A stretch of DNA of 64,000 bases. Origin: Lachnoclostridium sp. An181 (lineage in GTDB: Bacteria > Bacillota > Clostridia > Lachnospirales > Lachnospiraceae). Shown here piece after piece: positions 8,278 through 17,716 of the stretch; position 1 is the first letter of the stretch, and each line of letters starts with the position of its first letter. Position numbers and translations under genes: made by a program. Location: assembly GCF_002160325.1 (NCBI RefSeq), contig NZ_NFKJ01000002.1:186001-250000 (forward strand). Direction: 5' to 3'. A model generated the notes under the pieces. The model saw nothing but the letters and a program-made list of their open reading frames with translations. It was not told where the DNA came from and did no database searches.

Positions 8278-9207
8278 TTATCTCTCTCCTCCTTTTCCAA
8301 AAGGTTTCGGAAGAGTCACCTTTTCAATAAGAGGGACTAAAATATTTCCTAAAATGATCGCATAGGAAACTCCTTCCGCAGAACCGCCAAATAGACGGAA
8401 CACACCTGTCAGGATTCCAAGACAGATACCATATACGATCTGCCCACGCTTTGTGATCGGAGAGGTCACATAGTCTGTCGCCATGAAAAATGCTCCAAGC
8501 ATCAAACCTCCTCCGCAAAGATGTGCAAGTATGTAATTTGAATCCAGACCATGTCCTCCAAAGAGCGCAATAAACACAACAAATGTGACAAGATAGCTGC
8601 CCGGAATGCGCAGATCGATGATTCCAAGGAAAAGAAGGAAGATTGCACCGATCAAAATCGCAATCACGCTTGTCTCTCCAATAGTTCCAGGAATCGTACC
8701 TATGAGCATGTCAAAAGTGTCTACACTTTGGCCGGCTTTTAACTGCGCCAAAGGGGTTGCTCCACTTTGGCCATTGTACACAAACGTTGTCATTTTCCCA
8801 GTAAAGGAGATCAAAAGAAAACATCTTGCTGCCAAAGCCGGATTCATAAAGTTCTGACCAAGTCCGCCAAATAGTTGCTTTACAATAATAATAGCAAATA
8901 CACTTCCAAGCACACACATCCACCAAGGTGCGGTCGGCGGCATGTTCAATCCAAGCAAAAGTCCTGTCACAACAGCGCTGAAATCCTTGATCGTCACCTT
9001 TTTGTGCATCAGTTTCTGCCAGAGAAACTCTGCCAGTACCGCAGATGCGGTCGTCACCGCCAGCACTACAAGTGCTGACATTCCAAAATTATAAATTCCA
9101 AAGAAAGCTGCCGGCAGCAATGCGATCGTCACCATCAACATAATGTGCTCTGTCGTCACTTTGGAACGGATATGAGGTGAAGAGGATATATGAAATTTTT
9201 CACTCAC
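8278..9207 (-). CDS. rnfD: Electron transport complex subunit RnfD
   Basis: RnfD is a roughly ten-helix membrane subunit with a covalent FMN. The GTG at 9207 (VSEKFHISSSPHI) is preferred over longer in-frame starts: it has a GGTAAGGTG site 7 bases upstream and yields 309 residues, as usual. The FMN acceptor SGATPL is in the periplasmic loop (NGQSGATPLAQLKAG), and the NMPPTAPWW and NFMNPALAARCF family motifs are present. It follows rnfC by 31 bases and its stop adjoins the rnfG start. Confidence 0.95.
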   Translation of the reverse strand: MSEKFHISSSPHIRSKVTTEHIMLMVTIALLPAAFFGIYNFGMSALVVLAVTTASAVLAEFLWQKLMHKKVTIKDFSAVVTGLLLGLNMPPTAPWWMCVLGSVFAIIIVKQLFGGLGQNFMNPALAARCFLLISFTGKMTTFVYNGQSGATPLAQLKAGQSVDTFDMLIGTIPGTIGETSVIAILIGAIFLLFLGIIDLRIPGSYLVTFVVFIALFGGHGLDSNYILAHLCGGGLMLGAFFMATDYVTSPITKRGQIVYGICLGILTGVFRLFGGSAEGVSYAIILGNILVPLIEKVTLPKPFGKGGER

Positions 9208-9238
9208 AGTTTTACACCTTACCTTTCTTACGTCCTTT

Positions 9239-10558
9239 TTATTTTTTTCTCCTGTTTGCCAGGGCACTCTTTCTCATGGAGCCGATTGCCTGTTTTAACT
9301 GTCTCTTTGCCGGACAGACAAAGCTGCAGGAGCCGCACTCCATACATTCAAGTCCTTCCCATTTTGTAAATGATTGTTCATCGTTTCTTTCGGCATAGTC
9401 TGCAAGTCTGGACGGAATGAGCCTGCTTGGACACACCTCCACACACCGTCCGCAGTTGATGCAGGCACTTGGCTCCATGGCGGCAACCTCATCCTTTGTC
9501 ATACAAAGAATTGCAGAGGATGTCTTTGTCACAGGAACATCCAACGTAAACATGGCAAATCCCATCATCGGCCCACCGGAAATCACCTTCTGCGGCTCTG
9601 TCTTAAAGCCACCCGCCATCTCCACAAGTTCTCTTTGGTTCATGCCGATCGGCGCCAAGAAATTTCCAGGCTCACTCACCGCATCCCCTGTGACTGTGAT
9701 AACGCGCTCCATCAAAGGCTTGCCTTCCACAACAGCTCTATTGATACTGATCAGCGTCTCTACATTGTCAACCACACACCCTGCATCTGCCGGGAGCATA
9801 GATGAGTTGATAGCCCGGCCGGTAAGAGCAAAAATCAGCTGGCGCTCTGCCCCCTGTGGATATTTTGTTTTCAATACTTTTACTTCCATCCGTTCTTCAT
9901 GCCGAACAAGTTCCGTAAGTTTTGCGATTGCCTCCGGCTTGTTGTCCTCCACTCCGAAAATCCCTTTTGCATTGTCAAAAAGTCGGAGAACCACGCGCAT
10001 ACCGCCCACTAATTTTTCCGGTTCCTCGATCATTCTTCTGTAATCCGCAGTAATGTACGGCTCACACTCCGCACAGTTTGCAATGACATACTCAATCTTC
10101 TCCGGCTCCTTTGGCGAAAGTTTTACTTTGGTCGGGAATCCTGCTCCCCCCATTCCAACAACGCCTGCATCGCCGATCAGATTTAAAATCTCATCTTTCT
10201 CCATTTTCTCCAAAGGTTTCACAGGAGCATATTCTGTTTCCTCGTACTCCCCGTCATTTTCCACAATAATGCATCCCACTTTGGAACCGGATGGACCAAA
10301 GCGTGTCTCGATCTTTTTCACAGTTCCGGACACGGACGCATAAATCGGAGCGGATACAAACCCTCCTGCCTCTGCAAGTTTCTGTCCTTTTAAAACACGC
10401 TCTCCAACTTTTACGACAGGGTTTGCAGGGGCTCCGATATGCTGGGAAAGCGCATACGCAAGTTCACCGGACGGGACTGCCGGAACAATGGCTTTCTCTC
10501 TTGCAAGCTTTTTCCCGTCATCAGGATGAATGCCGCCTTTAAATGTTAAAAGTCCCAT
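9239..10558 (-). CDS. rnfC: Electron transport complex subunit RnfC
   Basis: RnfC is the NADH-facing subunit; its FMN site and two 4Fe-4S clusters reduce NAD+ with electrons from ferredoxin. The 439 residues contain the flavin/NADH fold (GVVGMGGAGFPTKVKL, NCAECEPYI) and two clusters, CINCGRCVEVCP and CMECGSCSFVCP, near the C-terminus. It is first in the operon, with a GAAAGGAAGGAAATG-type ribosome site region. I saw no convincing promoter; a palindrome AAATATC-n7-GATATTT at 10589-10609 lies upstream and might be an operator. Confidence 0.97.
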   Translation of the reverse strand: MGLLTFKGGIHPDDGKKLAREKAIVPAVPSGELAYALSQHIGAPANPVVKVGERVLKGQKLAEAGGFVSAPIYASVSGTVKKIETRFGPSGSKVGCIIVENDGEYEETEYAPVKPLEKMEKDEILNLIGDAGVVGMGGAGFPTKVKLSPKEPEKIEYVIANCAECEPYITADYRRMIEEPEKLVGGMRVVLRLFDNAKGIFGVEDNKPEAIAKLTELVRHEERMEVKVLKTKYPQGAERQLIFALTGRAINSSMLPADAGCVVDNVETLISINRAVVEGKPLMERVITVTGDAVSEPGNFLAPIGMNQRELVEMAGGFKTEPQKVISGGPMMGFAMFTLDVPVTKTSSAILCMTKDEVAAMEPSACINCGRCVEVCPSRLIPSRLADYAERNDEQSFTKWEGLECMECGSCSFVCPAKRQLKQAIGSMRKSALANRRKK

Positions 10559-10636
10559 TTCGTCATTTCCTTCCTTTCTTTACTTTGTCTATAAAATATC
10601 AAATATAGATATTTTTTTCACATTCGCCCACACGCA

Positions 10637-10669
10637 AAGATAGAGACTATACACCATAGTCTCTATCTT
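10637..10669 (-). terminator. Terminator-like stem after rpsA
   Basis: AAGATAGAGACTAT (10637-10650) pairs perfectly with ATAGTCTCTATCTT (10656-10669) around a 5-base loop. The T run beyond it is short, so termination strength is uncertain. It lies between the rpsA stop and the rnf operon. Confidence 0.6.
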
Positions 10670-10724
10670 CACTTTATAGCAACAGGATACTTCACGTTGT
10701 CCTGTCTGCTGGTTTATTTACTTT

Positions 10725-11822
10725 TTATTCTTCGGCTGCCTGCTCCGGCTCTTCTGCTTTCTCCTGGCTGTCTGTCTCCAAAGCTTTCATGCTCAGACTG
10801 ATCTTCTTTTCTTCTTCGTTCAGGTCAACGATTTTTGCATCAATCTCCTGACCTACGGAAAGTACATCTGAAGGTTTTTCCACATGGGCTCTGGAAATCT
10901 GGGATACATGAAGAAGTGCATCCACACCAGGTGCCAGCTCAACAAACGCTCCAAAGTCAGTCATTCTTGCAACAACACCTTTTACGATTGTTCCAACTGC
11001 ATATTTCTCAGATGCGTTTACCCAAGGATTTGTCTCCGGGAATTTTAAGGACAATGCAATCTTGGTATCGTTGATATCTTTTACAAGAACTTTGATCTTT
11101 TCTCCTACCTGGAATGCTTTCTTTGGATTTTCCACTCTGCCCCAGGACATCTCTGAGATATGAAGGAGTCCATCAACTCCGCCAAGATCAACAAATGCAC
11201 CGAAATCAGTCACATTCTTCACAACGCCTTCTACCGTATCGCCTACATGCAGTTTCTCAAATAATTCTTTCTGCAATTTTGCTTTCTCTGCTGCGATAAG
11301 CTGACGTCTGTCGCCGATCACACGGTTTCTTCTTGGATTGAACTCGCTGATCACAAATTCAATTTCTTTTCCCTGATATTTGCTTAAATCTTTTTCATAA
11401 GTGTCAGATACAAGGCTCGCCGGGATAAATACACGCGCCTCGTCTACAACAACACTCAATCCTCCTCCAAGGATCTGTGTTACCGGTGCTTTGAGCACCT
11501 CTTTGTTTTCAAATGCCTCACGGAGTCTTTCATTTCCTTTTTCAGCTGCAAGTCTCTTATAAGTCAACAGCACCTGGCCTTCGCCATCGTTTACTTTTAA
11601 AACTTTTACTGTCATTGTGTCGCCAGTTTTTACGACTGTCGTCAAATCCACATTGGCATCGTTTGTGTACTCGTTGCGAGTAATGATACCGTCAGCCTTG
11701 TAACCAATGTTGAGGATGATCTCATCCGGTTTCACATCGATAACTGTGCCGTCCACAACTTCTCCGTTATGTATTGTTTTAAAAGACTCGTCTAACATTT
11801 GTTCAAAACTTAATTCTGACAT
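10725..11822 (-). CDS. rpsA: 30S ribosomal protein S1 (S1 RNA-binding protein, four S1 domains)
   Basis: S1-type protein that helps mRNA engage the ribosome. The ATG at 11822 (MSELSFEQML) has GGAGG 9 bases before it. The 365 residues hold four S1 domains: about 15-85, 100-165, 185-255 (GDTVEGVVKNVTDFGAFVDL) and 270-340 (GTIVKGVVARMTDFGAFVEL), ending in an acidic tail. Its start overlaps the ispH end by 20 bases and its ribosome site lies inside ispH. In many Clostridia these two are fused in one polypeptide; here they are separate frames. Confidence 0.93.
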   Translation of the reverse strand: MSELSFEQMLDESFKTIHNGEVVDGTVIDVKPDEIILNIGYKADGIITRNEYTNDANVDLTTVVKTGDTMTVKVLKVNDGEGQVLLTYKRLAAEKGNERLREAFENKEVLKAPVTQILGGGLSVVVDEARVFIPASLVSDTYEKDLSKYQGKEIEFVISEFNPRRNRVIGDRRQLIAAEKAKLQKELFEKLHVGDTVEGVVKNVTDFGAFVDLGGVDGLLHISEMSWGRVENPKKAFQVGEKIKVLVKDINDTKIALSLKFPETNPWVNASEKYAVGTIVKGVVARMTDFGAFVELAPGVDALLHVSQISRAHVEKPSDVLSVGQEIDAKIVDLNEEEKKISLSMKALETDSQEKAEEPEQAAEE

Positions 11823-12660
11823 TATTTTGAACCTCCTCAATTATATTATTGGGCGTGGATGCCCCTGCTGTAATACCTACTGTTTCCACGGACCTTAATT
11901 GATTCATATTCAAATCGCCAAGTGTCTGTATATAGTACGTATTGTTACATGCTTTTTTACATATTTCAAATAGTTTCTGCGTATTGGAACTGTTTTTGTC
12001 CCCTATCACAATCATAGCGTCAGCATGCTCGGCAATTTTTTTTGCCTCAGTCTGGCGCTCTTTTGTGGCACTGCAGATTGTATTTAAAACACTTATATCA
12101 TACCCCTTTTCATTGATAATTTCAACCAATTCTTTGAATTTATTGTAATTAAATGTCGTCTGGGCAACCACACACAGTTGTTGCCCGCAAGGAGCCGAAA
12201 AATTTCTTGCATCTTCATAGGATTCCACCACTGTCACCTTGTTTTCTGCCCATCCTTTGATGCCCTGCACCTCCGGATGACTGCTGTTGCCGATAATGAC
12301 AATGTGTTTTCCTTCACGGCTTTCCTTTTTTACAATATTGTGGATTTTCTTTACAAACGGACACGTTGCGTCCACGCACACAAGCCCCTGCTCTTCTATT
12401 TGTCTGCACACACTCTTGGAAACGCCGTGGGAGCGGATGATGACCACTCCTTCACCAATCCTTGAAAGCTCTTCTTTGTTTTGGATGACACGCACTCCTT
12501 TTGCCTGCAGATCTTTCACAACCTCGTCGTTATGAATGATCGGCCCGTACGTATATATGGGAATGCCTTTATTTTTTTCTACTTGCTCGTAAACTGTGTC
12601 CACTGCCCGTTTCACACCGAAACAAAATCCCGCTGTCTTCGCCTTGATTACTTCCATCAT
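11803..12660 (-). CDS. ispH: 4-hydroxy-3-methylbut-2-enyl diphosphate reductase
   Basis: Last enzyme of the MEP isoprenoid pathway, a 4Fe-4S protein making IPP and DMAPP. The 285 residues carry the three cluster Cys (AGFCFGVKRAV near residue 13, VDATCPFVKK near 97, NTICSATKERQ near 193), and the HNDEVV, RSHGVSK and AGASTPN motifs. The start could also be the adjacent ATG at 12657. The C-terminus (IIEEVQNNVRIKF) is short and runs into the rpsA start. The gene follows cmk by 10 bases. Confidence 0.97.
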   Translation of the reverse strand: MMEVIKAKTAGFCFGVKRAVDTVYEQVEKNKGIPIYTYGPIIHNDEVVKDLQAKGVRVIQNKEELSRIGEGVVIIRSHGVSKSVCRQIEEQGLVCVDATCPFVKKIHNIVKKESREGKHIVIIGNSSHPEVQGIKGWAENKVTVVESYEDARNFSAPCGQQLCVVAQTTFNYNKFKELVEIINEKGYDISVLNTICSATKERQTEAKKIAEHADAMIVIGDKNSSNTQKLFEICKKACNNTYYIQTLGDLNMNQLRSVETVGITAGASTPNNIIEEVQNNVRIKF

Positions 12661-12670
12661 TCTCCTCTTT

Positions 12671-13327
12671 CTATTTACACAGACTTATGATTTTTTCTAC
12701 AACCTGCTCAATGGTCATGTCTGATGAATCCACAACAACCGCATCTTCCGCCTTTTTCAGCGGGGCGATCTTTCGGTTCATGTCCCGGTAATCCCGGTCC
12801 TCGATATCCTTTTTTATCTCCTCAAGATTGCAGGTCTCTCCCTTTTCTTCCAGCTCCAGATACCTTCTCTTTGCCCTTGTCTCCACACTTGCCGTCAGAT
12901 AGATTTTTACATTGGCATCCGGCAGAATATTTGTTCCGATATCCCTTCCGTCCATGACCACATCGCACTCTTTTGCAAGGTCTCTTTGCAGCTTAAATAG
13001 CTGGGCTCTGACTTCAGGGATGGAGGAGCTTTTGGATGCCATATTCCCAACTTCTTCCTCTCGGATCCTTCCTGTCACATTCACACCGTTCAAATACACT
13101 TGCTGCACATCATTTTCATATTGAATAGAAACGTGTGCGCTTTTACACACCTCCGCAATCTTGCACGTATCCTCCGGCGCTATGCCTCTGTCCAGAAAAT
13201 AGACTGCAAGCGCACGATACATGGCACCTGTGTCCACATAGATAAACCCTTTCTCCTTTGCCACAAGCCTGGCGATCGTGCTTTTTCCAGCACCTGCCGG
13301 TCCGTCAATCGCAATATTGTATCCCAT
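12671..13327 (-). CDS. cmk: Cytidylate kinase
   Basis: Phosphorylates CMP and dCMP to the diphosphates. The in-frame ORF extends upstream, but MGYNIAIDGPAGAGKST (start 13327) is the conserved N-terminus, with Walker A GPAGAGKST at residues 8-16. The product has 218 residues, as expected, with the CMP-binding DGRDIGT and the RAKRRYLE lid motif. Cmk next to ispH and rpsA is a conserved clostridial block. Confidence 0.96.
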   Translation of the reverse strand: MGYNIAIDGPAGAGKSTIARLVAKEKGFIYVDTGAMYRALAVYFLDRGIAPEDTCKIAEVCKSAHVSIQYENDVQQVYLNGVNVTGRIREEEVGNMASKSSSIPEVRAQLFKLQRDLAKECDVVMDGRDIGTNILPDANVKIYLTASVETRAKRRYLELEEKGETCNLEEIKKDIEDRDYRDMNRKIAPLKKAEDAVVVDSSDMTIEQVVEKIISLCK

Positions 13328-13353
13328 TGTTCTCGTCTCCTTAATTTTTTCTG

Positions 13354-14583
13354 TTATTGAATGCCCATAGCCGCTGCATACGCAGTGGACCATGCAATCT
13401 GAAGATTAAATCCACCTGTCAGTGCATCCAGATCCAGCACTTCCCCCGCAAAATACACCCCATTTACAAGTTTTGACTCCATTGTCCCTGGATCGATCTC
13501 TTTTACTTTTACTCCGCCTCTTGTGATGATTGCCTCATTAAATCCCCGAAGATTCGTCAATGTCATAGAAAAATGCTTTATGAAATACACGAACTGTTTT
13601 CTCTCTTCTTTTGAAATTTCGTTTACTTTTTTCCCCGCCAAAATTCCACTTCTCTCTACCATGACAGGAGTAAGTTTCGCCGGAAACAGTTTTGTCACCG
13701 CATTTTTAAACTGTCTGTTTTTATTCTCCTCAAATTCTCGAAGGACTCTGGCATCCAACATCTCCTCAGACAGTGCAGGTTTTAAATCGATCAAAAGGGT
13801 AAGCTCTTTCTCTTTTAATTTTTTCCCGATAATGCTGCTGGCGCTAAGCATGAGGGGACCGCTCACCCCATAATGCGTAAACAACATCTCGCCAAAATCC
13901 TCGCAGAGCACCTTTTTCCCATCCTTGATCTGTGCCCGCACATTTCTAAGAGACAGCCCCTGCAGTTCTTTGACAAACTCTTCTTTTACTTCCATGGGCA
14001 CAAGTGCAGGGACAGGTGTTTCCACTGTATGGCCCATCTCCTTGGCAAACTCATATCCATCTCCGGTCGAACCTGTCGTCTGATAGGAAAATCCTCCTGT
14101 GGCAACAATACAGGCATCTGCCTGTACCGATTTTCCATCCATAAGAACAAGCCCCGCAAATTTTCCATCCTCCACTTTAATGGTTTTCACAGAGCAATGC
14201 AAATGCACTACAACTCCAAGCCGTTTCATCTCCTTCTCCAAGGCCTTTATCACATCCGAAGAATGATCGGAAACCGGAAACACCCGGTTCCCCCTCTCCA
14301 CTTTTGTCTTTACACCAAGATCCTCAAAAAACCGGATCACATCTTCATTCGTGTAGCCATAAAAACTGCTGTACAAAAATTTTGCATTGGTAAGTACAGA
14401 TGCAAACAGCTCGTCTATTTCACAGGCATTGGTGATATTGCAGCGCCCTTTCCCTGTGATGAACAACTTCTTTCCCAATTTTTCATTTTTTTCATAGACA
14501 GATACCTCATGTCCCCTTCTTGCCGCAAACACAGCCGCAAACATTCCTGCGGCACCGCCGCCGATAATCGCTACTTTACTCAT
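13354..14583 (-). CDS. NAD(P)/FAD-dependent oxidoreductase, HI0933/YhiN family
   Basis: Flavoprotein of unknown physiological reaction. The start at 14583 (MSKVAIIGGGAAGMFAAVFAARRG) gives the classic FAD-binding GxGxxG at the N-terminus; longer in-frame starts are unlikely. The 409 residues contain ATGGFSYQTTGSTGDG and the C-terminal TRGGVKVKEIDPGTMESK plus GEVLDLDALTGGFN motifs specific to this family. The start overlaps the stop of the RpiR gene by 8 bases (ATGAGTAA), so translation is probably coupled. Confidence 0.93.
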   Translation of the reverse strand: MSKVAIIGGGAAGMFAAVFAARRGHEVSVYEKNEKLGKKLFITGKGRCNITNACEIDELFASVLTNAKFLYSSFYGYTNEDVIRFFEDLGVKTKVERGNRVFPVSDHSSDVIKALEKEMKRLGVVVHLHCSVKTIKVEDGKFAGLVLMDGKSVQADACIVATGGFSYQTTGSTGDGYEFAKEMGHTVETPVPALVPMEVKEEFVKELQGLSLRNVRAQIKDGKKVLCEDFGEMLFTHYGVSGPLMLSASSIIGKKLKEKELTLLIDLKPALSEEMLDARVLREFEENKNRQFKNAVTKLFPAKLTPVMVERSGILAGKKVNEISKEERKQFVYFIKHFSMTLTNLRGFNEAIITRGGVKVKEIDPGTMESKLVNGVYFAGEVLDLDALTGGFNLQIAWSTAYAAAMGIQ

Positions 14584-15511
14584 CCTTCTCTTTATCCTCA
14601 TCAAACGTAAATTCCATCTTTTCATTGACCTGATTGAGTTCGTCATTGGAATATACCTGATATTCGTCCCAAATATCCTCCAATGTCTCCAATGTCTCAA
14701 TTACTTCCGTCTGTCTTTTCATACACAAGGCCACAACAAGCGCATTCACCACACTTAGCGGCGCAACCAGTGAGTCCACAATGGACGCCATATCACTTCT
14801 TGCAATCAAATTGCAGGAAGAATACAACGTGATCGGTGAATGTATGCTGTCCGTCAGTGTGATCACCTTTGCCTTCCTGCTGCTGCCAAACTCCAGCGCC
14901 TTTAAGGTGCGCATGGAATATCTTGGGAAACTGATCCCTATGACAACATCTTTTTCACCGACACGGATCATCTGCTCAAAAATTTCACTGGAACTGTTAG
15001 TGTGAATTTGAATCACATTGTCAAAAATCAAATTCAGATAAAATCCAAGAAAATTTGCCAGAGGAGCACAGCTGCGGATTCCAATGATGTAGATCTTCCT
15101 CGCATGGAGAATCGTATCCACTGCCTCCTCAAACGCCTTTTGATCAATTCCTTGCAATGTAAGCTTTATTTTTTCAATATCAGACTGCAGGACAGTCTCC
15201 AAAATTTCCGACTGGCTGATACGGCCATACGTCACTTCCATGCGCTGGATTGAGTTTAATTTATTTCTGACGAGCTCCTCCAAAGCCTTCTGAAATCCAG
15301 GATATCCTTTGAATCCAAGCTGCATGGCAAACCGGACAACCGTTGACTCACTCACACCAACTGCCTTTCCCAATTTTGCAGCAGTCAAAAATACCGCTTT
15401 ATCATAATTCGCACCGATATAGTCCGCAAGCCTTTTTTGTCCTTTGCTCAAGGTAGGATAATGCTCTTTTATTCGATTTAAAAGCTCATTTCCTTTTTTC
15501 TTTCTAACCAT
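14576..15511 (-). CDS. MurR/RpiR family transcriptional regulator
   Basis: The 311 residues have an N-terminal HTH of the RpiR type (LTAAKLGKAVGVSESTVVRFAMQLGFKGYPGFQKAL; only key parts matter) at about residues 40-80 and a C-terminal SIS sugar-phosphate sensing domain (ARKIYIIGIRSCAPLA, then GISFPRYSMRTL). These regulators usually control sugar or amino-sugar catabolism. No sugar operon is adjacent, so the target is unknown. A 40-residue acidic C-terminal extension follows the SIS domain. Confidence 0.92.
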   Translation of the reverse strand: MVRKKKGNELLNRIKEHYPTLSKGQKRLADYIGANYDKAVFLTAAKLGKAVGVSESTVVRFAMQLGFKGYPGFQKALEELVRNKLNSIQRMEVTYGRISQSEILETVLQSDIEKIKLTLQGIDQKAFEEAVDTILHARKIYIIGIRSCAPLANFLGFYLNLIFDNVIQIHTNSSSEIFEQMIRVGEKDVVIGISFPRYSMRTLKALEFGSSRKAKVITLTDSIHSPITLYSSCNLIARSDMASIVDSLVAPLSVVNALVVALCMKRQTEVIETLETLEDIWDEYQVYSNDELNQVNEKMEFTFDEDKEKDE

Positions 15512-15655
15512 CCTGCCATGCCTCCGATATGTTTTTTCATTCCTTTAATATAGTACGTCAATTGTTGCTCGGATGCAATGGAAATCTTTCGGACAAGTAT
15601 AGTTTTCTTTCTGCTGCCAATACTAAGGATAACCCAAAGGAAAGGATGTGATACT

Positions 15656-15772
15656 TTGGTTTATGTATTTCTTATCCTGGGACTGTTCTACTTTTGTATG
15701 TACGCTATCTTCCGCACAGCCGGCAAGTATGACCGCATGATGGAAGAGGAATTGGAACAGGAAAACCTATAA
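15656..15772 (+). CDS. Small single-helix membrane protein, TTG start
   Basis: A candidate 38-residue protein. It begins at a TTG with AGGAAAGG 9 bases upstream, runs VYVFLILGLFYFCMYAIFR as one membrane helix, then ends in a short charged tail (MMEEELEQENL). It lies divergently from rpiR. I know no family for it; the hydrophobic helix, charged tail and ribosome site argue that it is translated. The longer frame from 15578 lacks a ribosome site. Confidence 0.45.
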   Translation: MVYVFLILGLFYFCMYAIFRTAGKYDRMMEEELEQENL

Positions 15773-15896
15773 GAATATCCCCGGCGTCTGCTGGGGAACT
15801 TCTAGAATATACTGTTTTCTTTGCTGTTTTTAACGGATATCCCCGCCTTTTCAGCCGAAATACTGAACATCTTTTTGTCTTTTGTCTCCATTTGGA

Positions 15897-15945
15897 ACAC
15901 AAAAAAAAACATGTACATCTGCTCAAAACAAATATACATGTTTTT
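15897..15945 (-). terminator. Terminator of the 15.9-20.3 kb operon
   Basis: On the minus strand AAAAACATGTA pairs with TACATGTTTTT around a 19-base loop, followed by a run of T (15901-15909 read as A on plus). It starts 2 bases after the ABC transporter stop. Confidence 0.8.
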
Positions 15946-15946
15946 C

Positions 15947-17716
15947 CTATTCTTTTTCCATCTCCAAAAATTCCCGGATGCCGCTTTCATCCACTTCGTG
16001 CACTTCACCTTTCTGGATTTTATATACCCGGCTGCACATACTAAATACACTCGGTCGGTGAGCAGCCACGATCACTGTCCGTCTTGGTTCTTTTTTCATA
16101 ATATTTTTCAGCACCTGGCTTTCTGTAGCCACGTCAAGTGCACTTGTGGCCTCGTCAAGCAAAAGCACCGGGGCATCCGCTAAAAGGGCGCGTGCAATGG
16201 AAAGTCTTTGTTTCTGTCCTTCTGAGAAACGTCTGCCAAGCTCTTTCACCTGTGTCTCCAACCCTTCTTCCAGTTTTTTCACAAACTCCCACGCACAGGC
16301 TGCCTTTAATGCCTGGATGACTTCCTCCACCTCCGCATCTTCCCTGACCATCCGCATATTTTCTAAAATTGTTCCCGAAAACATCGTATTTCCCTGCGGA
16401 ATATAGCCGAACAGACAGCGTGTTGCGGAAGATACCTGTAATTTCTCTCCTTCTGGATTTCCTATGTAAATTTCACCCTCCTTTGGATGAAACAACCCAA
16501 GAAGAAGGTTCAACGTAGTTGTCTTTCCACCGCCGGACGGACCGATGATCCCTACAATCTCCCCCGGCCTTGCAGTGATATTCACATTTCTGTATACTGT
16601 CACTCCTTCTTCGTACCAAAATCCGACATTCTCCATCCGGATTTCCACTCCAATTTCCCTTGCCTTCGTTTTGATCTTCATGGCCGGCTCATTATCTTCT
16701 ACATTTTCACGCGGCAGATTCGTTACCTCAATAATCCTCTCCACATTGATACAGGCGCGGATCAATGTCGGCACAAGTCCGATCACAGATGAAAAAGAAC
16801 CCCGCAGAGAACCTGACATGCCAAGATACATGGTCATTGTTCCGTAGCTGATGTCTCCCTGCCATAATCGGTATACAGCGAATCCATAACATGCATACCC
16901 GACAAGCTGACCCACAAAGGAGGTCACCATCATTGTCAGAGACTGGAATTTATTCTGCTCCAGAGAAATTTCTTCAGATTCCTCCTGGATATGGTGAAAC
17001 CGCTGGATAAAGTTGGGCACAAGTCCAAAAGCTTTGACAAGCTGAATATTTTGAAACGTCTCCTGATCAAAGACCATTTTATTGCTCGAAAAATCCTGTG
17101 TCTTTTTCGTATACTCTCTAAGCTTTGTCGTTGTAAATCTGGAGCTGATAAGTGAAACAGGGGCTCCTGCAAGAGCGATCATGGCCATAACGGGATCGTT
17201 TTGCAACATAATAACAAATGCCCCGACAAAACTGATGAGCACAGAAACCACATTCGGAATAAATGTCAAAACATGATTTGCCAACATTGCTGCATCACCG
17301 TTTATCCGGTACAATAAATCACCTGTCCGAAACTCCGAGACAGCCTCCCAGTCTGTCCATAAAACTTGTTCAAAGATATCAGCCCGGATTTCATTTGAAA
17401 TTTTAAGTCGTATTTTTAAGGATATCCTCATCCTTATAATGTTGATAAAAATCTGTCCTACTCCTATGCCAACATAAGCAACTGCCACTGATGCAATTTT
17501 GCGTGAATTGTATCCTGTGACAGCATCTATCAGCTCTTTAGAAACCATAGTGGTCCCGAGCCCCAAAACAGAACCCGATGACATCAGTACTGTATAAAAT
17601 GTAATCAGTATCCAGTATCTGCGCACATAAATTCCAAGCCATTTTAATTGGATGATAAGTTCTTTTAATCTTCCTTCACGGATTCTTTGTCTGATGTGTT
17701 TAATCTTTTTTAGCAT
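15947..17716 (-). CDS. ABC exporter, fused membrane and ATPase domains (accessory peptide locus)
   Basis: A 589-residue half-transporter of the exporter type. About six membrane helices fill residues 30-310, then the ATPase domain: Walker [10 protein letters not shown] near 400, signature FSEGQKQR, Walker [13 protein letters not shown] and a switch His. There is no N-terminal peptidase domain. Its start overlaps the HPr-kinase-like gene by 17 bases. In the paeninodin-type lasso clusters a similar exporter follows the kinase gene; here it is last in an operon with a PqqD protein and a radical SAM enzyme, so peptide export is the likely role (inference). Confidence 0.85.
   Translation of the reverse strand: MLKKIKHIRQRIREGRLKELIIQLKWLGIYVRRYWILITFYTVLMSSGSVLGLGTTMVSKELIDAVTGYNSRKIASVAVAYVGIGVGQIFINIIRMRISLKIRLKISNEIRADIFEQVLWTDWEAVSEFRTGDLLYRINGDAAMLANHVLTFIPNVVSVLISFVGAFVIMLQNDPVMAMIALAGAPVSLISSRFTTTKLREYTKKTQDFSSNKMVFDQETFQNIQLVKAFGLVPNFIQRFHHIQEESEEISLEQNKFQSLTMMVTSFVGQLVGYACYGFAVYRLWQGDISYGTMTMYLGMSGSLRGSFSSVIGLVPTLIRACINVERIIEVTNLPRENVEDNEPAMKIKTKAREIGVEIRMENVGFWYEEGVTVYRNVNITARPGEIVGIIGPSGGGKTTTLNLLLGLFHPKEGEIYIGNPEGEKLQVSSATRCLFGYIPQGNTMFSGTILENMRMVREDAEVEEVIQALKAACAWEFVKKLEEGLETQVKELGRRFSEGQKQRLSIARALLADAPVLLLDEATSALDVATESQVLKNIMKKEPRRTVIVAAHRPSVFSMCSRVYKIQKGEVHEVDESGIREFLEMEKE

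Noticed and set aside
15579-15655. Longer form of the small plus-strand ORF starting at 15578
   Set aside because: No ribosome site, and it overlaps the likely promoter of rpiR; the TTG at 15656 fits better.
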